This document shows, piece by piece, positions 22,170 to 33,559 of a stretch of 64,000 bases of DNA. The stretch lies in NCBI RefSeq assembly GCF_038502225.1, contig NC_091303.1, positions 26,980,898-27,044,897 on the forward strand. Reading direction: 5' to 3'. The notes under the pieces were generated by a model that was given only the letters and a program-made list of their open reading frames with translations, was not told the origin of the DNA and ran no database searches. Source of the DNA: Cherax quadricarinatus. Lineage: Eukaryota > Arthropoda > Malacostraca > Decapoda > Parastacidae. The translations under genes and the position numbers were made by a program. The stretch's first letter is position 1. Each line of letters starts with the position of its first letter.

Positions 22170-22837
22170 CAGTGGACCTCAGTTAATGATGCCATCGGAT
22201 AGCAATAAAATTGGATACCGATACATTTTTGCGTCAAAATATTGGTTCGGCTAACGATAAAAAACTCAGTTAAGGACATTTGTCCAGAACGAGTCCGCGT
22301 GGCCTGAGCCATCCAGCCACTCCAGCGTGGCTAGTGTGCCATTGTTTACAAGCCACTGCAGACAATTCCACATTTACATGTTATACATTTTGTATTATTC
22401 CATTTTTTTAGTGCTTGTAAGTGCTAAATAAGCCACCATGGGCCCAAAGAAAGCTTCTAGTGCCAGCCAGCCCTTTGGAAAAGGGCTGAGAGAGAGGGGA
22501 AAATGTGCCTTTTTCAGTGATTTTGCAATATGTGTGATACTAAAGCAGCAGGAGTCTATAAAGGCTATAGTGCCAGCCAGCAATAAAGTGTAGCATTAAC
22601 TGTAGCAAGTTAGGTAATTAATCGACAGAAAAAGGACAGCACAAACCTAACTCCTTTAATGTTGTTGGAGTTATGTAGGGCGACTGACAACACCGCCGTC
22701 TCTACTGCCTACATCACCACTATGTACAGCTTATGCTCTCAGTGGCCCTTATACACCCAACAACAACAACACAGTAACACTCGTGACATAATGACGTATT
22801 TTATTCATTCTAGAGAATATGTCATATTTCTATGTTA

Positions 22838-24714
22838 TTAACCCCTTGACTGTCGCGGTCGTATATATACGTCATGGAAGACACCGTGTTTGACGTATCT
22901 ATACGCATAAATTCTAGCGGCTTCAAATCAAGCAGGAGAGGGCTGGTAGGCCTACATGAGAGAGAATGGGTCTCAGTGGTGGGTGTGCACCCTGTGAAAA
23001 AAATCTGGGACTCAGCAGTGCATTGTGGGAACGTCATCTTGGTAGTCCATTTTCACCATGCCTAGCGGTAAGAAGTTCCTCACTCCTCAGCGGATTGGAG
23101 GTCTTTTGTTCCCAAGTGATAGCTCAAACAGCGATGAAAGTGTCAGTGAAAGTGAATTCCCTGGTTTTGAAGCGGGTGTGACCGAAAAAAGTGCCCAGGA
23201 TAACGTAATTAGTGATGAAAACCCAGATGACCCACAACCTTCCATTTCTGGTGCTGGGCCAGTTCGTTCATGTTCACCTGTACCAGGACGAAAGAGGAAA
23301 CTATTTGCCCGTGTACAAGACTCAGATGTGAGCAGTGTAAGTGATAGCGATAGTGATTTCAAGGTTATTGAAAGCAGTACTAGTTGTGACAGTGAGGGTG
23401 AATATTCCCCAGTGAAGTGGCAGTATATATGATGTCGCATGCGGTTTGGTAGTGTGCCATATGCTCTTCCAAGAGGAAAGAGTACATCTCGGAGCACATC
23501 CCATGGCCCTACACCATGACCTGATAGTGAAGATGACGATATTGTTACGATGGGTATCAATGATGCGAGTGAGGCAGCAGGCGGTGGTGGTGATAGTGAT
23601 GGTGGCACAAGTCATGTGACACCAGCAGCGGGCCACACTACTACCCATGTTGCTGACTCTGCACAACTACAACCAGCCTCACCCGACCCCACACTCCCAC
23701 AACAACCACAACCACATTACAATATCCAGAACCCACCAGCTGACCGCATCTGGGATTGGCAGCAAGGTGACGAGTTTGTTCCCAGTCCTCATGACTTTGA
23801 TGGAGGACAAAGTGGAATACGGCCATCATGTACACTTGGGAACAATGCCACTGAACTGGAATGCTTTCAGTTGTTCTTCGATGAGCCCCTGATGGACATT
23901 ATTGTCAGGGAAAGCAATACATACTTTGAGTACACCATGGCAAACACTATTCTTTCACCAAGATCATGCCTACACCTGCAATAGACCAGCGCCCACGAAA
24001 TTATCAACACAGGTCCTCTCGTCTGAGGCCTGGTGATCACTACCCCATACCACTGTCTGCTACTGCTCTCAAGAAAAATGCTCAGAAAAGGTGTTTTGTC
24101 TGTGGACATACCACAAAACGTCCACAAAAATGCAGAGACACTCGTTTTGTGTGTGAGGAGTGTAAAACACCATTGTGCTTATGCCCATGTTTCAAAGAAT
24201 TCCACAAGCTGCAGCAGTTCTAGAAAAGTGTCCAGTGATTGTACATAGGTATATATATTATAGAACAATCGTAATAAACAATTTTTTATATTGTTTGTGT
24301 AAACAAGTTTTAGCAACATTATAATGATATGAGTGTTTTTGCTATAACTGTGTTACATTCAACGAGTGTATATTTGAACATTGCACAATAATTTGGCCTC
24401 ACAGGCCACAAAAGTTGCGTGAAAAAATAAAGTAGTGAAAAAAACAAGAAACCATCGAATATAAGTAAATCAAAGTTTACCGGGTGAGCAGAAGTCGTCG
24501 CTGTTGCCACTCACAGATCATTTTCGGCAAACTCCACGCCTCTATATCTTGGTAAATACTGATGGGAAAAGTTTTTTTTTTTTTTTTGAACTAAAACAAT
24601 AAGAAAAATAATCTTAACATTTTTATAAGAATTTTTTTTTTTTTTTTTTTTTTGAATATTTTGCGACACCAGGAGAGACTTCAGGATTGGGCCTTTCGAC
24701 AGTCAAAGGGTTAA
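22838..24714 (+). mobile_element. piggyBac element with catalytic core deleted
   Basis: TTAA at 22838-22841 and 24711-24714. Left palindromes GTATATATAC (22861-22870) and GTATCTATAC (22895-22904). The target TTAA is seen empty in the related Tigger piece at 40739-40742, which proves the precise insertion point. Confidence 0.92.
23058..24223 (+). pseudogene. piggyBac transposase remnant lacking the DDD core
   Basis: The N-terminus (MPSGKKFLTPQRIGG, then acidic Ser/Asp-rich PSDSSNSDESVSES) is typical of PGBD-like proteins. A stop follows QYI at 23430, and another stop lies near 23519. The pre-catalytic domain WDWQQGDEFVPSPHDF, ELECFQLFFDEPLMDIIV follows. The reading then jumps from SCLH straight to TPAIDQRP, so about 330 codons holding the three catalytic aspartates are gone. 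The Cys-rich C-terminal DNA-binding domain (RCFVCGHT, FVCEECKTPLCLCPCFKEFH) is intact. It cannot transpose itself, but its ends could be mobilised by a complete relative. Confidence 0.88.
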
Positions 24715-25304
24715 TATTGTTTATTATGTCATATTAGATAAATTGTGCTAGATAAATAAGCCATAGAGCTGACATTAGTGTCATATTGAAGGACTATCTT
24801 GTTTCTCCCAACACAATTCCTAACATATGCCAGAAACAGACCTCTCTGGAAAACTTTTTTGAGTGAGAGGGGTCCAGTGGCTCTCAAGCTGGTCCTAGTG
24901 GCATTAAAAAACAAAGGAGAGAAGTAACCCAGGATAAGGACTTGGTACCTGAAGTCTTTATGGAGTGGGATTCCCCTTCCAAACAATTGTAAACTCCTCC
25001 ATCCTCTCCCCTCCTCCTATCTTCCATACATCTCCATGTTTTCAATAAAGGTAAGTGTGATGTTATTATTGTTTTAGTCTTCATGTATCATTGTTTTCTG
25101 TGTAGGGAAATGAATATTTCATGTAAAAAAATTATTTTGTTTAATACTTTTGGATGTCTGAAATGGATTAATTGAATTTCCATTATTTCTTATGGGGAAA
25201 ATTAATTTGGATAACAACAAAATTGGTTAAGGATAAGCTCTCTGGAACGGATTAATATCATTAACTGAGGGTCCACTGTACAATACACAAACGTATCACC
25301 TTAC

Positions 25305-25468
25305 CCTGACTCCAGAACTGCAGCAATTTCGAAGATAATAAGCTCAAACATAGCACATGAAAGCATGAAGATCATTGGGAAGAACAGTTGTACTAAGGTA
25401 TTGTGGACCTCATAATCCCGGAAGATCTTCTTGACAAACCACATCCATCCACCTATGAAGAATATCAG
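25305..25468 (-). CDS. GPHR: Exon of Golgi pH regulator (GPHR/GPR89-like)
   Basis: A host exon. On the minus strand a polypyrimidine-CAG acceptor (CCTCCTCTTTCCAG) precedes the exon and a donor GTAAGG follows (25304-25299). The 164-bp exon has only one stop-free frame, 54 codons plus 2 nt. Its product contains WFVKKIFRDYEVH and SCAMFELIIFEI, matching the strongly conserved start of Golgi pH regulator (human has SCTMFELIIFEI at this place). It covers most of the first transmembrane helix, the loop and the second helix. GPHR is a multi-pass Golgi/ER anion channel of about 455 residues that allows Golgi acidification. No other exons were found in the window; introns here must be long. Both flanks are Tigger elements. 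Confidence 0.88.
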
Positions 25469-26231
25469 CTGGAAAGAGGAGGACTAATGTTAAAAATACA
25501 TTATTCATCTTCATAATAATATTTATGTTTTTACAGTTGCAAACTGCATCTAACTGATGCTTCGATGTAGATATTCAGCTTCAGTTTTTGTCAATACAGC
25601 CTCTCCTCACTTAACGACGGAGTTCCATTCCTGAGACCATGTCATTAAACAAATCTGTCACTAAGTGAGGAGCATACTATAATGGTAGTGAGTTTGTGTC
25701 AACCATCTTTGATATTGTTTTAATGCCACCTTTGCACCATTTATAACATTTCTAGTATATCTGTAATGGTTATACAGTAGCGTACTGTACACTGAAATAA
25801 AAAGAATAGGGGTAATCATATTGTAAGAGGCAACTTAAATGCTGGGAGCAAGGGGATAGTAACCCCATCTCCTGTATACATTACTAAAGTTATGAAGAAA
25901 AACTTTTTGGGCCACCCTGCCTTGGTGGGATATGGCCAGTTTGAAAGAAGAGATGATGTCTGCAGTGTGATAAGCTGAAAAGAATGCTCAAATCAGTAGA
26001 TGATAATGATGCAACAGGAGCTTGCGACCATGGTAGGTTTATCCGTTAATGGTTTCAGAGATCAACCTCCCTGTGGCCCAGTCTCAGACCAGGCCTCCTA
26101 AACTGGAAAAGAAATATTATACAGTATTAGTTATAAGATCTATCTGAATTATGATGTCTGCACACCTCTGCAAAAATTCATTCAGGTTCCAAACAATGCA
26201 TGGCGAATACTCAAAATTTTCATAATTAATA
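25469..26231. other. GPHR intron remnant with small repeat relics
   Basis: Contains the acceptor side of the intron upstream of the GPHR exon. Around 25590-25680 is a small element-like segment (CTCTCCTCACTTAACGACGG and a partly complementary CACTAAGTGAGGAG). At 25880-25960 lies a fragment matching the 3' end of the RTE at 31531-33559 (GGGCCACCCTGCCTTGGTGG). No other coding signal was seen. Confidence 0.5.
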
Positions 26232-26491
26232 CAGTGGTCCCTTGATAATCGTAAGGATCGACAGTCGTAATTTTCGAAAATCGTAACTTTTTTTTTGTCA
26301 AGAAATTGGCTCGCTAATCGTCATTTGACTCGCGAATAGGCGTTCATCTGGGACGCGTACTCACGGCTCTGAGCCGTTCCCAGCTAGTGTGCCATTGTTT
26401 ACCAGTGAGCGACGGCCCCCTCACTTGTTCATACAAAATATTTCATAATATTCCATTCATTTTAGTGCTTGCAACTACTAAATAAGCTACC

Positions 26492-28288
26492 ATGGCTCCA
26501 TCGAAAGCTCCTAGTGCCAAGGCTTTGGTAAAGAAGGTGAGAAATACGATTGAATTTAAGAAAAACATCATTGAACAATATGAAAGTGGCGTATGTGTGG
26601 CAGAACTGGCCAGGATGTATAACAAACAACATACAACCATAGCTTCCATTGTGGCCAAGAAAAAGGAAATCAAGGAAGCTGTTGTTGCAAAGGGGGTAAA
26701 TATGCTGACAAAAATGAGATCAACAGTACTCGAAGATGTTGAGAAGTTATTATTGGTGTGGATAAATGAGAAACAATTAGCAGGAAATAGTCTTATGACC
26801 TCAATTATTTGTGAAATGGCTAGGCAGTTGCACGACGATCTGGTAAAGAAATTGCCTGCAACGAGTACTGATATTTTGTGAATTTAAGGTCAGCAAAGGT
26901 TGGTTTGAGAGATTTAAGAACCGTAGTGGCATACACGCTGTGGTAAGGCATGGTGAGGCTGCCAGTTCGGACAAAATTGCAGCTACAAAATTCATAAGTG
27001 AATTCAAGGAGTACATAGAGGCTGAAGGAGTGAAACCTGAACAAGTGTTCAATTGTGACGAAACAGGCCTCTTTTGGAAGAAAATGCTAAAGAGGACCTA
27101 CATTACTCAGGAGGAAAAGGGACTGCCAGGACACAAGCCTATGAAAGACAGGCTGACGATCATGTTCTGTGCTAATGCTAGTGGGGATTTCAGAGTGAAG
27201 CCGTTACTAGTGTACCATTCTGAAAATTCCAGTGTGTTCAGGAAAAACAATGTTATGAAGAGTAAATTGTGTGTGTTTTGGAAATCTAATAATAAGGCAT
27301 GGGTCACGAGGGAAATTTTCGTTGAGTGGTTCAATGAAGTGTTTGGCCCTAGTGTGAAGAATTACCTCCTGGAAAAGAAACTGGATCTCAAGTGCCTCCT
27401 AGTAATGGATAATGCACCTGCTCATCTCCAAACTTGGATGACCTAATTTTGGAGGAGTTTGGGCTCATCACAGTAAAGTTCTTGCCCCCGAATACCACTC
27501 CTCTCCTCCAGCCCATGGACCAGCAGGTCATTTCAAACTTTAAAAAACTCTACACCAAAGCAATGTTTCAAAGGTGCTTTAATGTGGCCTCAGACACTCA
27601 CTTGACCCTAAGAGATTTTTGGAAAGAACACTTCAGTATCCTCCATTGCATAAGCCTTATAGGTAAGGCTTGGGAGGGAGTGACTACCAGGACTCTGAAC
27701 TCTGCTTGGAGAAAATTGTGGCCAGATTGTGTCCGCAAGAGAGATTTTGAAGGGTTTGTGGCTGACCCTGATGAGCCTATGTCAGTTGTGAAATCTATTG
27801 TGGCACTGGGGAGTTCCATGGGGTTGGATGTGAGTTTGGAGGATGTGGAAGAGTTGGTGGAAGACCACAATGAAGAGCTCACCACTGAGGAGCAGCAAGA
27901 GCTTCAGTAGGAACAGCAACAGATCGCAGCTCAGAATCTTGCTGCAGAGGAAGAGGAAGAGAGATGGAAGAAGTTGCATTCTTCAGAAATTAAGGAGATT
28001 TTTGAAATGTGGGGTAAGATGGAAAGATTTATGGAGAAACATCACCCTGACAAGGCTGTTGCAAGCCATGTTGGCAACATGTACAGTGACGAAGTCTTGG
28101 CCCATTTTAGGGAAGTTTTAAAGAGACGTCAGAAACAGAGCTCTCTGGAGACTGTTTTTGTGAGACAGGGCTCCAGTGACTCTCAAGCTGGTCCTAGTGG
28201 CATTAAGAAACAGAGAAGAGAAGTAACCCCAGAAAAGCACTTGGTGCCTGAGGTGATGATGGAAAGGGATTCCCCTTCTAAACTGTAA
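26492..28288 (+). pseudogene. Tigger transposase, nearly full length, four frame segments
   Basis: A pogo-type DDD transposase that cuts and pastes its element at TA. N-terminal psq/CENP-B helix-turn-helix (RNTIEFKKNIIEQYESGV, AELARMYN), second Tc5/CENP-B DNA-binding domain (VSKGWFERFKNRSGIH), catalytic domain with NCDETGLFWKKM (first Asp), LLVMDNAPAH (second Asp) and LLQPMDQQVISNF (third Asp), then an acidic tail and GPSGIKKQRREVTPEKH. Lesions: a shift near 26878, another near 27425 between the second and third Asp, and a CAG-to-TAG stop at 27908 (the relative at 49915 has CAG). Otherwise complete, about 600 codons. Confidence 0.9.
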
Positions 28289-28452
28289 CTAATCCAATCT
28301 CTTTCCTCCTCCAGTCTCCCATACACTAAGAAGAATCGCCAATAAAGGTAAGTGTTATGCTGTTAATGTTTCATTCATCATGTCCCATTGTATTGTTTAT
28401 GTACTACATCTATATTTCACGTAAAAAATTTTTTTGTTTTAATACTTCTGGG

Positions 28453-29697
28453 TGTCAGGAATTCAAATTCAACGTTTATTCTCTATAAGGATTACAATGC
28501 TGAGTTTACAGAATTTGGTTATTGTGTGGTTTACATGCAGTAAATTAATAATTACAGAGTGTGCCACTAGAACACCTAGCATGGCTAGGCATTTCGGGCA
28601 GACTTAAATTAAATCTTAAGTTTAAAATATTACAAAATTATGAGGTAAGTTGGTATTATGGCTAAGTGACTAAATACTAGTTTTGTTGTGGCACTATACA
28701 TAGTTTCAGTATTGGAGTATCACAGGCCAACTTATGACTAGTTAAGATTCATTATTTTGAGATTGAGATTGATATTTCTGTTTATGGTCAAATGGGTGAG
28801 TGAGTGTAAGTGTTAACCACCAGGTGGTATTCGTGTAATTAGTTGACAGGGTGTATCAGGGAGATAAGATGTTTTCTGATGGTAGTTTTGAAGGTGATGA
28901 ATGTGTCTGCAGTTTTAGAATTTTCAGGTAGGGTGTTCCAGATTTTAGGGCCTTTGACATACATTGAATTTTTGTAAAGGTTTAGTCTGACACGGGGAAT
29001 GTCATAGAGATGTTTGTGTCTGGTGTTGTGCCTGTGGGTTCTGTCACAACTATCAAGAAAGCATTTTAGGTCAAGGTTAATATTGGAATTTAAGGTCCTG
29101 TAGATGTAGATTGCACAGTAGTAAGTGTGGATGTACTGAACAGGGAGTAAGTTTAGATCTATGAAGAGTGGGGGGGGGTGTGTTGCCAGGGATGGGATTT
29201 AGTGATTATTCTTACTGTGGCTTTTTGTTGGGTTATTATTGGCTTTAGGTGTGTTGCTGCAGTTGAACCCCAAGCACAAATAGCATAGGTAAGGTATGGA
29301 TATATAAGTGAATGGTATAGTGTGAGAAGGGCAGTTTGCGGCACGTAGTATCGTATCTTGGAGAGGATCCCAACCGTTTTGGATACTTTTTTGGTTATGT
29401 GTTGGATATGGGTGCGAAGTTCAGGTTGTTGTCGAGGTATAGGCCTAAGAATTTGCCCTCATTATGCCTGGCAATTAGAGTGTTGCCGATCTTAATGTTA
29501 ATTTGCGCATCTCCTGCTCTGCTACCAAACATAATGTAGTAGGTTTTGTCAGTGTTAAGCATAAGTTTATTGGCTGTCATCCAAGTCGATATTTTGATCA
29601 GCTCCTCATTAACAATGGTGTTGAGGGTGGCAAGATTAGGGTGAGAGATGACATAAGTCGTGTCGTCAGCAAAGAGAATGCGGTTCAGGTGTTGAGA
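28453..29697 (-). mobile_element. LINE A copy 4, 5'-truncated
   Basis: Minus strand: starts at RT motif C (ILFADDTTYV at about 29690-29660), runs through the thumb and the C-terminal region and ends with the family A tail (TTGAATTTGAATT) at 28453. It lies within the Tigger between GTGTCAGG and AACGGATT, which are adjacent in the relative at 50680. No clear target duplication. Multiple stops and frameshifts. Confidence 0.85.
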
Positions 29698-29819
29698 TGG
29701 AACGGATTAATTGTATTTACATTATTTCTTATTGGGAAAATTGATTCGAAAATCATCAATTTCGATAATAATCACACTTCCAGGAATGGAATAATTATGA
29801 AAAACGAGGGACCACTGTA

Positions 29820-30042
29820 CTGTGAATAATTTTCATAATTAATACTGTGAACACTGTACACAGGACAATAAGTACATACATTAACCCAGAGCTTAAACTT
29901 TCTCTGGTGAGCTGCAACAGAACACATGAACATAATACAAATTCTATGCAAATAAAAAGGCTCAAAATATGAAACTCACTGCCTGAATATGCCATAATTT
30001 AACAATCTGCTAACAGCTTTACTCACATCATTAAAAAGCACC
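29820..30042 (+). pseudogene. LINE C-terminal relic
   Basis: Weak matches to the family A/B C-terminal region: CNRTHEHNTN, a degenerate GPKIWNSLP-like segment, NSFTHIIKKHL. Too decayed to place precisely. Confidence 0.5.
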
Positions 30043-30044
30043 TA

Positions 30045-30199
30045 CAGTGGACCCTCGCCTAATGATATTAATAGGTACCCGAGAACGAATATCGTTATGC
30101 GAGTTTTTTAGTGCTAGCCGAGGCAAAATGTTAGCTTTAAAATGTATCGTTAGGCGAATTTAACGCTATGCAATGCGTTTGTTAGGCGAGGGTCCACTG
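30045..30199. mobile_element. 155-bp Tigger-type MITE
   Basis: TA duplication (30043-30044, 30200-30201) and inverted ends CAGTGGACCCTCGCCTAA and TTAGGCGAGGGTCCACTG. No coding capacity. Its ends belong to the GCCTAACG subfamily, also seen at 51078-51999. Confidence 0.92.
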
Positions 30200-31530
30200 T
30201 ATTAGATTTTACTTAGCCCTTAACCCTTTCAGGGTTTCCGACATACTAGTACGGCTTACGTGCCAGAGTTGCTGACGTACTAGTACACACAAATTCTAGC
30301 ACCTTCAAATCAAGCGGGAAAAGGCTGGTAGGCCTAGATGTGAGAGAATGGGTGTGTGTGTGGTCGGTGTGCATGGTAGGAAAAAATCTGGGACTAAGTG
30401 ATGCATTGTGGGAATGCCATTTTAGTACACCTTGTTCACCATGCCTCGCGGTAAGAAACTCCTCACTCCTCGGCAAATTGGGACATTTTTGTTCTCCCAG
30501 TGACAGTTCTAATACAGATGGAAGTGCCAGTGAAGATGAGTTTCAAGGTTTTGATGAAGTTGTGACAGAAACTAATGAACATAATACCAGTAATAGTGAG
30601 GAAAACCCAGATGACCCTCAGCCTTCCACCTCTGATGCTGGGCCGTCTTGTTCACGTTCAGTTGTACCAGATCCAAAGAGGAAACTCCTATTTTCCCATA
30701 TCCCGGACTCAGGTGTGAGCATTGGTGATGATAGTGATAGTGAATAAGAACTACAAGCTCTTGAAAACAGTTCCAGTAGTGATAGTGATGCGGAATATTC
30801 TCCAGTGAAGCGTCAGTATATACGATGGTATATGCGCTCTGGTAGTGTGCCATATGCTATTCCAAGTGGAAGGAGTACATCTCGGAGTATATCCAGTGCC
30901 TGTACAACAGGAACAGATAGTGAAAATGAAGATGATACTGTTGCAATTGGGATGGAAAATGTGCATGGTGGTGGTAGTAGTGGTGCCAGCTGTGAGGCAC
31001 CAGCAGTGGGCCATGCTGCCACCCACACTGCTGCCTCAGCTGATCTACAACAAAGGCAACCCTCCCCCACCCACCCACCACACCAGCCTCCACAACCACA
31101 ACCTCCACAACCACCAACTCCACAACCACAACCACCTGTCAATGTCCAGTACCCACCAGCAGACCGCACCTGGGATTGGCAGGAAGCTGACAATTTTGTT
31201 CCCAATCCTCATCACTTTGATGAAACTCAAAGTGGAATACGGCCATCTTGTACACTTGGGAACAGTGCCACTGAACTGGAATGTTTTGAGTTATTCTTTG
31301 ACGAACCCCTGATGGAAATTATTGTCAGGAAAAGCAACACATACTTCGAGTACACCATGGCAAACACAACACTTTCACCAAAATCATGCCTACACCAGTG
31401 GAAGGCGATAACTGTGGCTGAGATATATCTTTTCTTTGCCACAATAATGCTTATGCCACATGTGTATAAGCACAGTGTCATATACTGGTCAACAGACCGC
31501 CTGATTGCAACCTCAGGTTTCAGTGATATA

Positions 31531-33559
31531 TTATTATTATCACACTGGCCGATTCCCACCAAGGCAGGGTGGCCCGAAAAAGAAAAACTTTCACCATCAT
31601 TCACTCCATCACTGTCTTGCCAGAAGGGTGCTTTACACTACAGTTTTTAAACTGCAACATTAACACCCCTCCTTCAGAGTGCAGGCACTGTACTTCCCAT
31701 CTCCAGGACTCAAGTCCGGCCTGCCGGTTTCCCTGAACCCCTTCATAAATGTTACTTTGCTCACACTCCAACAGCACGTCAAGTATTAAAAACCATTTGT
31801 CTCCATTCACTCCTATCAAACACGCTCATGCATACCTGCTGAAAGTCCAAGCCCCTCGCACACAAAACCTCCTTTACCCCCTCTCTCCAACCTTTCCTAG
31901 GCCGACCCCTACCCCGCCTTCCTTCCACTACAGACTGATACACTCTTGAAGTCATTCTGTTTCGCTCCATTCTCTCTACATGTCCGAACCACCTCAACAA
32001 CCCTTCCTCAGCCCTCTGGACAACAGTTTTGGTAATCCCGCACCTCCTCCTAACTTCCAAACTACGAATTCTCTGCATTATATTCACACCACACATTGCC
32101 CTCAGACATGACATCTCCACTGCCTCCAGCCTTCTCCTCGCTGCAACATTCATCACCCATGCTTCACACCCATATAAGAGCATTGGTAAAACTATACTCT
32201 CATACATTCCCCTCTTTGCCTCCAAGGACAAAGTTCTTTGTCTCCACAGACTCCTAAGTGCACCACTCACTCTTTTTCCCTCATGAATTCTATGATTCAC
32301 CTCATCTTTCATAGACCCATCCGCTGACACGTCCACTCCCAAATATCTGAATACATTCACCTCCTCCATACTCTCTCCCTCCAATCTGATATTCAATCTT
32401 TCATCACCTAATCTTTTTGTTATCCTCATAACCTTACTCTTTCCTGTATTCACCTTTAATTTTCTTCTTTTGCACACCCTACCAAATTCATCCACCAATC
32501 TCTGCAACTTCTCTTCAGAATCTCCCAAGAGCACAATGTCATCAGCAAAGAGCAGCTGTGACAACTCCCACTTTGTGTGTGATTCTTTATCTTTTAACTC
32601 CACGCCTCTTGTCAAGACCCTCGCATTTACTTCTCTTACAACCCCATCTATAAATATATTAAACAACCACGGTGACATCACACATCCTTGTCTAAGGCCT
32701 ACTTTTACTGGGAAATAATTTCCCTCTTTCCTACATACTCTAACTTGAGCCTCACTATCCTCGTAAAAACTCTTCACTGCTTTCAGTAACCTACCTCCTA
32801 CACCATACACTTGCAACATCTGCCACATTGCCCCCCTATCCACCCTGTCATATGCCTTTTCCAAATCCATAAATGCCACAAAGACCTCTTTAGCCTTATC
32901 TAAATACTGTTCACTTATATGTTTCACTGTAAACACCTGGTCCACACACCCCCTACCTTTCCTAAAGCCTCCTTGTTCATCTGCTATCCTATTCTCTGTC
33001 TTACTCTTAATTCTTTCAATAATAACTCTACCATACACTTTACCAGGTATACTCAGCAGACTTATCCCCCTATAATTTTTGCACTCTCTTTTATCCCCTT
33101 TGCCTTTATACAAAGGAACTATGCATGCTCTCTGCCAATCCCTAGGTACCTTACCCTCTTCCATACATTTATTAAATAATTGCACCAACCACTCCAAAAC
33201 TATATCCCCACCTGCTTTTAACATTTCTATCTTTATCCCATCAATCCCGGCTGCCTTACCCCCTTTCATTTTACCTACTGCCTCATGAGCTTCCCCCACA
33301 CTCACAACTGGCTCTTCCTCACTCCTACAAGATGTTATTCCTCCTTGTCCTATACACGAAATCACAGCTTCCCTATCTTCATCAACATTTAACAATTCCT
33401 CAAAATATTCCCTCTATCTTCCCAATACCTCTAACTCTCCATTTAATAACTCTCCTCTCCTATTTTTAACTGACAAATCCATTTGTTCTCTAGGCTTTCT
33501 TAACTTGTTAATCTCACTCCAAAACTTTTTCTTATTTTCAACAAAATTTGTTGATAACA
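31531..33559 (-). mobile_element. RTE-like LINE with 12-bp target duplication
   Basis: Flanked by exact TTCAGTGATATA at 31519-31530 and 33560-33571. The minus-strand 3' end is a TAATAATAA tail preceded by GGGCCACCCTGCCTTGG. It is 5'-truncated within the EN-RT linker (KKKFWSEINKL). Inserted into the piggyBac transposase gene after the GFSDI codons. Confidence 0.95.
31779..33395 (-). CDS. RTE-like reverse transcriptase (open 538-codon frame)
   Basis: RT blocks in order: GGKAAGIDGIKIEMLK, NYRGISLLSIPGKVY, GGFRKGRGCVDQVF, FVAFMDLEKAYDRVDR (motif A), GLRQGCVMSPWLFNIF (motif B), QLLFADDIVLLG (motif C), then KVNTGKSKVM, FRYLGVDV, and a C-terminal block with LLRWFGHVERM and GRGRPRKGW. The GLRQGC and MSPWLF style is typical of RTE-superfamily LINEs. 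Just upstream a TAG at 33416-33414 replaces a Trp codon that is still TGG in the copy near 63153, so the natural frame was longer. Catalytic residues look intact. Confidence 0.9.
   Translation of the reverse strand: MLNVDEDREAVISCIGQGGITSCRSEEEPVVSVGEAHEAVGKMKGGKAAGIDGIKIEMLKAGGDIVLEWLVQLFNKCMEEGKVPRDWQRACIVPLYKGKGDKRECKNYRGISLLSIPGKVYGRVIIERIKSKTENRIADEQGGFRKGRGCVDQVFTVKHISEQYLDKAKEVFVAFMDLEKAYDRVDRGAMWQMLQVYGVGGRLLKAVKSFYEDSEAQVRVCRKEGNYFPVKVGLRQGCVMSPWLFNIFIDGVVREVNARVLTRGVELKDKESHTKWELSQLLFADDIVLLGDSEEKLQRLVDEFGRVCKRRKLKVNTGKSKVMRITKRLGDERLNIRLEGESMEEVNVFRYLGVDVSADGSMKDEVNHRIHEGKRVSGALRSLWRQRTLSLEAKRGMYESIVLPMLLYGCEAWVMNVAARRRLEAVEMSCLRAMCGVNIMQRIRSLEVRRRCGITKTVVQRAEEGLLRWFGHVERMERNRMTSRVYQSVVEGRRGRGRPRKGWREGVKEVLCARGLDFQQVCMSVFDRSEWRQMVFNT

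Larger units (their letters stand above)
22170..25278 (+). mobile_element. Tigger-derived element hosting a piggyBac
   Basis: TA duplication (22168-22169, 25279-25280); ends CAGTGGACCTCAGTTAATG and its imperfect complement. The transposase start is at 22438 (MGPKKASSASQPF) and is soon lost. A non-Tigger segment (22600-22837) is shared with 40550-40740. The transposase C-terminus remains at 24880-24990 (QAGPSGIKKQRREV, DSPSKQ). AATAAAGGTAAGTGT is at 25044 and an acceptor-like TGTGTAG at 25105. Its right edge lies 26 nt from the splice donor of the GPHR exon. Confidence 0.87.
26232..29817 (+). mobile_element. Long Tigger/pogo transposon, TTGATAATCG subfamily
   Basis: TA duplication (26230-26231, 29818-29819); left end CAGTGGTCCCTTGATAATCG, right end finishing CGAGGGACCACTG. 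TCGTAA-type motifs recur inside the left end. It carries almost the entire transposase gene in pieces, AATAAAGGTAAGTGTT at 28341, and a minus-strand LINE A insertion at 28453-29697 just before its right end. Confidence 0.9.

Noticed and set aside
24729..24986. Minus-strand frame of 85 codons next to GPHR exon
   Set aside because: Antisense of the Tigger transposase C-terminus (GPSGIK region on the plus strand).
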